NCBI RefSeq assembly: GCF_012273895.1 | Contig: NC_052111.1 | Coordinates: 7,192,001 to 7,256,000, forward strand | Length of the DNA stretch: 64,000 nt | From: Zerene cesonia | Lineage: Eukaryota > Arthropoda > Insecta > Lepidoptera > Pieridae | Direction of reading: 5' to 3' | Shown: one piece after another, positions 63,925 to 64,000 of the stretch | How positions within the stretch are numbered: position 1 is the stretch's first letter | Layout: every line of letters begins with the position of its first letter | Notes under the pieces: generated by a model | Told to the model about the DNA's origin: nothing | Database searches by the model: none | What the model saw: the letters and a program-made list of their open reading frames with translations, nothing else | Program-made: the position numbers and the translations under genes

Positions 63925-64000
63925 ACATACATATATGAATTCAATTGTTGCGTTTATCGCAGCTATCTCATGTTTCTGTTTTACGATTTAATTTATTATT

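Larger units (their letters stand above)
2191..64000 (+). other. very long intron of bun (extends past the window)
   Basis: No further exon with the TSC box (the conserved helix around AIDNKIEQAMDLVKSHL in this family) could be found on the plus strand after the donor at 2191. In Drosophila, bun is a large locus with long introns and alternative promoters for short isoforms. A single intron of more than 61 kb is therefore a reasonable reading, but it is inference. Alternative first exons could lie here, including within the two N gaps. Confidence 0.6.

Noticed and set aside
62885..63944. Open frames of ~350 codons on the minus strand
   Set aside because: They cross the second 1000-N gap. No real coding sequence.

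Overview
The window looks like nuclear DNA of a moth or butterfly (Lepidoptera). It is AT-rich and mostly non-coding. It carries retroposon tails that I recognise as typical of lepidopteran genomes: tails ending in CTAGCTGCGCC, tails beginning GCGGTCCGCC..GGCTTCGC, a dispersed repeat with an ACCGACTTCAAAAA end, and two SINE-like families. It also has short GT-AG splice signals. There is no bacterial-style gene density. Two assembly gaps of exactly 1000 N (3709-4708 and 62925-63924) are scaffold joins.

Coding content is small. Positions 2-2190 (+) are a long exon, open at the window edge, encoding the N-terminal part of the long isoform of the TSC22-domain protein Bunched (bun). It has the conserved block RFKVVKIE..EPFRRGRWMCMDYLD, a very long Gln/Met/Pro-rich region and a GC-rich Ser/Val/Gly tail, and it ends at a textbook splice donor (AG|GTAAGA). 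The TSC box/leucine zipper exon is not visible, so the remaining 61.8 kb is best read as one very long bun intron, plus whatever is nested in it. Inside it, on the opposite strand, is a probable terminal coding exon (58537-58808, -) of an unrecognised gene, with a strong splice acceptor and a stop codon. One clear RNA gene is present: tRNA-Lys(TTT) at 39343-39415 (+) with a polymerase III terminator. A second, non-canonical tRNA-like fold lies at 61823-61893.

The rest is intron with dispersed repeats, simple repeats and several unusually perfect small inverted repeats. Notable items are a ~120-bp module present three times at ~400-420 bp spacing (49671-50630), each copy with GACCTTG motifs resembling orphan nuclear-receptor sites; an 11-mer CAAGGTCACGG found three times exactly; paired repeats with CTCF-like cores on both sides of the tRNA gene; and hairpins with 15- and 17-bp perfect arms and 4-5 nt loops. 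The regulatory readings are inference from motifs only.
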